Assembly: GCA_025362165.1 (NCBI GenBank)
Contig: JANYHY010000563.1
Coordinates: forward strand, 1 to 5,538
Direction: 5' to 3'
DNA from: Myxococcales bacterium
GTDB lineage: Bacteria; Myxococcota_A; Polyangia; Polyangiales; Polyangiaceae
Length of the DNA: 5,538 nt
Part shown: piece by piece, positions 5,400-5,538 of the stretch
How positions within the stretch are numbered: the first letter of the stretch is position 1
Layout of the letters: every line of letters begins with the position of its first letter
Translations under genes and position numbers: made by a program
The notes under the pieces: model-generated
Database searches by the model: none
Told to the model about the DNA's origin: nothing
What the model saw: the letters and a program-made list of their open reading frames with translations, nothing else

Positions 5400-5412
5400 G
5401 ACGGAAACCGTC
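5400..5412 (+). repeat. Small hairpin in the lipoprotein leader
   Basis: GACGG-AAA-CCGTC is a perfect 5-bp stem with a 3-nt loop, 23 nt before the ribosome binding site. It may modestly affect the transcript; nothing more can be said. Confidence 0.35.
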
Positions 5413-5435
5413 GCTCGTGGCCATGCGTACTCATC

Positions 5436-5441
5436 GAGGAG
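5436..5441 (+). promoter_or_regulatory. Ribosome binding site of the lipoprotein gene
   Basis: GAGGAG sits 7 nt before the ATG at 5449. It is the strongest such site in the window and supports that start although only 30 codons are visible. Confidence 0.75.
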
Positions 5442-5448
5442 ATCTCTC

Positions 5449-5538
5449 ATGCGCTTAGGATGGATGCTTGGGTTGGGTGGCACGCTCACGGCCGCGGTCG
5501 TGTTCGCGGCTTGCGGCAATGGCGACAACGGCAATCCG
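5449..5538 (+). CDS. Lipoprotein, partial (N-terminal 30 residues; continues past the right edge)
   Basis: The visible product begins MRLGWMLGLGG and continues through a hydrophobic stretch (TLTAAVVF) to a lipobox-like FAAC with the cysteine at residue 22, then CGNGDNGNP. This is the pattern of a signal peptidase II lipoprotein: the cysteine would be lipidated and the mature protein anchored to a membrane facing the periplasm or outside. F at -3 is less common than L but tolerated. The Gly/Asn/Asp-rich start of the mature part is a typical flexible linker. The start is supported by GAGGAG seven bases upstream. The gene is divergent from the propeller gene and may be driven by the sigma-54-like promoter at 5298-5314. 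The function cannot be judged from 30 residues. Confidence 0.7.
   Translation, partial: MRLGWMLGLGGTLTAAVVFAACGNGDNGNP

Noticed and set aside
1..5538. CRISPR array, tRNA or rRNA genes
   Set aside because: No regularly spaced repeats of suitable length, no tRNA-like cloverleaf and no rRNA-like sequence was seen on reading the window.

Overview
The window is GC-rich DNA, probably from a myxobacterium-like (Myxococcota/Polyangia) chromosome. I infer this from the high GC, a large secreted beta-propeller protein of a type I associate with that group, a candidate sigma-54 promoter and a lipoprotein gene. None of these is a proof of taxonomy.

Layout, left to right. (1) About 1-319, minus strand: the N-terminal ~106 residues of a MarR-type winged-helix regulator, running off the left edge. 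Its upstream region (about 390-510) holds a perfect 6-3-6 palindrome, two 20-bp direct repeats 33 bp apart, a third degenerate copy and small dyads. (2) About 521-3081, plus strand: an IS91-family rolling-circle insertion element carrying two genes in tandem. These are a tyrosine recombinase (710-1573) and an HUH/Y2 zinc-ribbon transposase (1586-2773). Its non-coding left end contains tandem hairpins and two copies of one dyad motif just before the recombinase; its non-coding right end is strongly C-over-G skewed and should contain oriIS. The exact element ends are not proven. (3) 3139-5223, minus strand: a complete 694-residue exported protein with a signal peptide, a roughly seven-bladed propeller and beta-sandwich C-terminal domains. 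(4) 5224-5448: a divergent intergenic region with a strong hairpin and a good sigma-54 -24/-12 match pointing right. (5) 5449 to the right edge, plus strand: the first 30 residues of a lipoprotein, with a strong ribosome binding site.

The recombinase and transposase are very likely co-expressed from the left end of the element. The element sits between two minus-strand host genes, about 58 bp beyond the stop codon of the propeller gene, and does not appear to break either one. The propeller and lipoprotein genes are divergent and may share control. The most unusual sequence signals are the paired dyads in front of the recombinase, the sigma-54 promoter with a neighbouring 26-nt inverted repeat, and an abrupt GC change inside the propeller gene. 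I found no clear evidence of a wholly new system; the two-recombinase element is a known but poorly understood arrangement.
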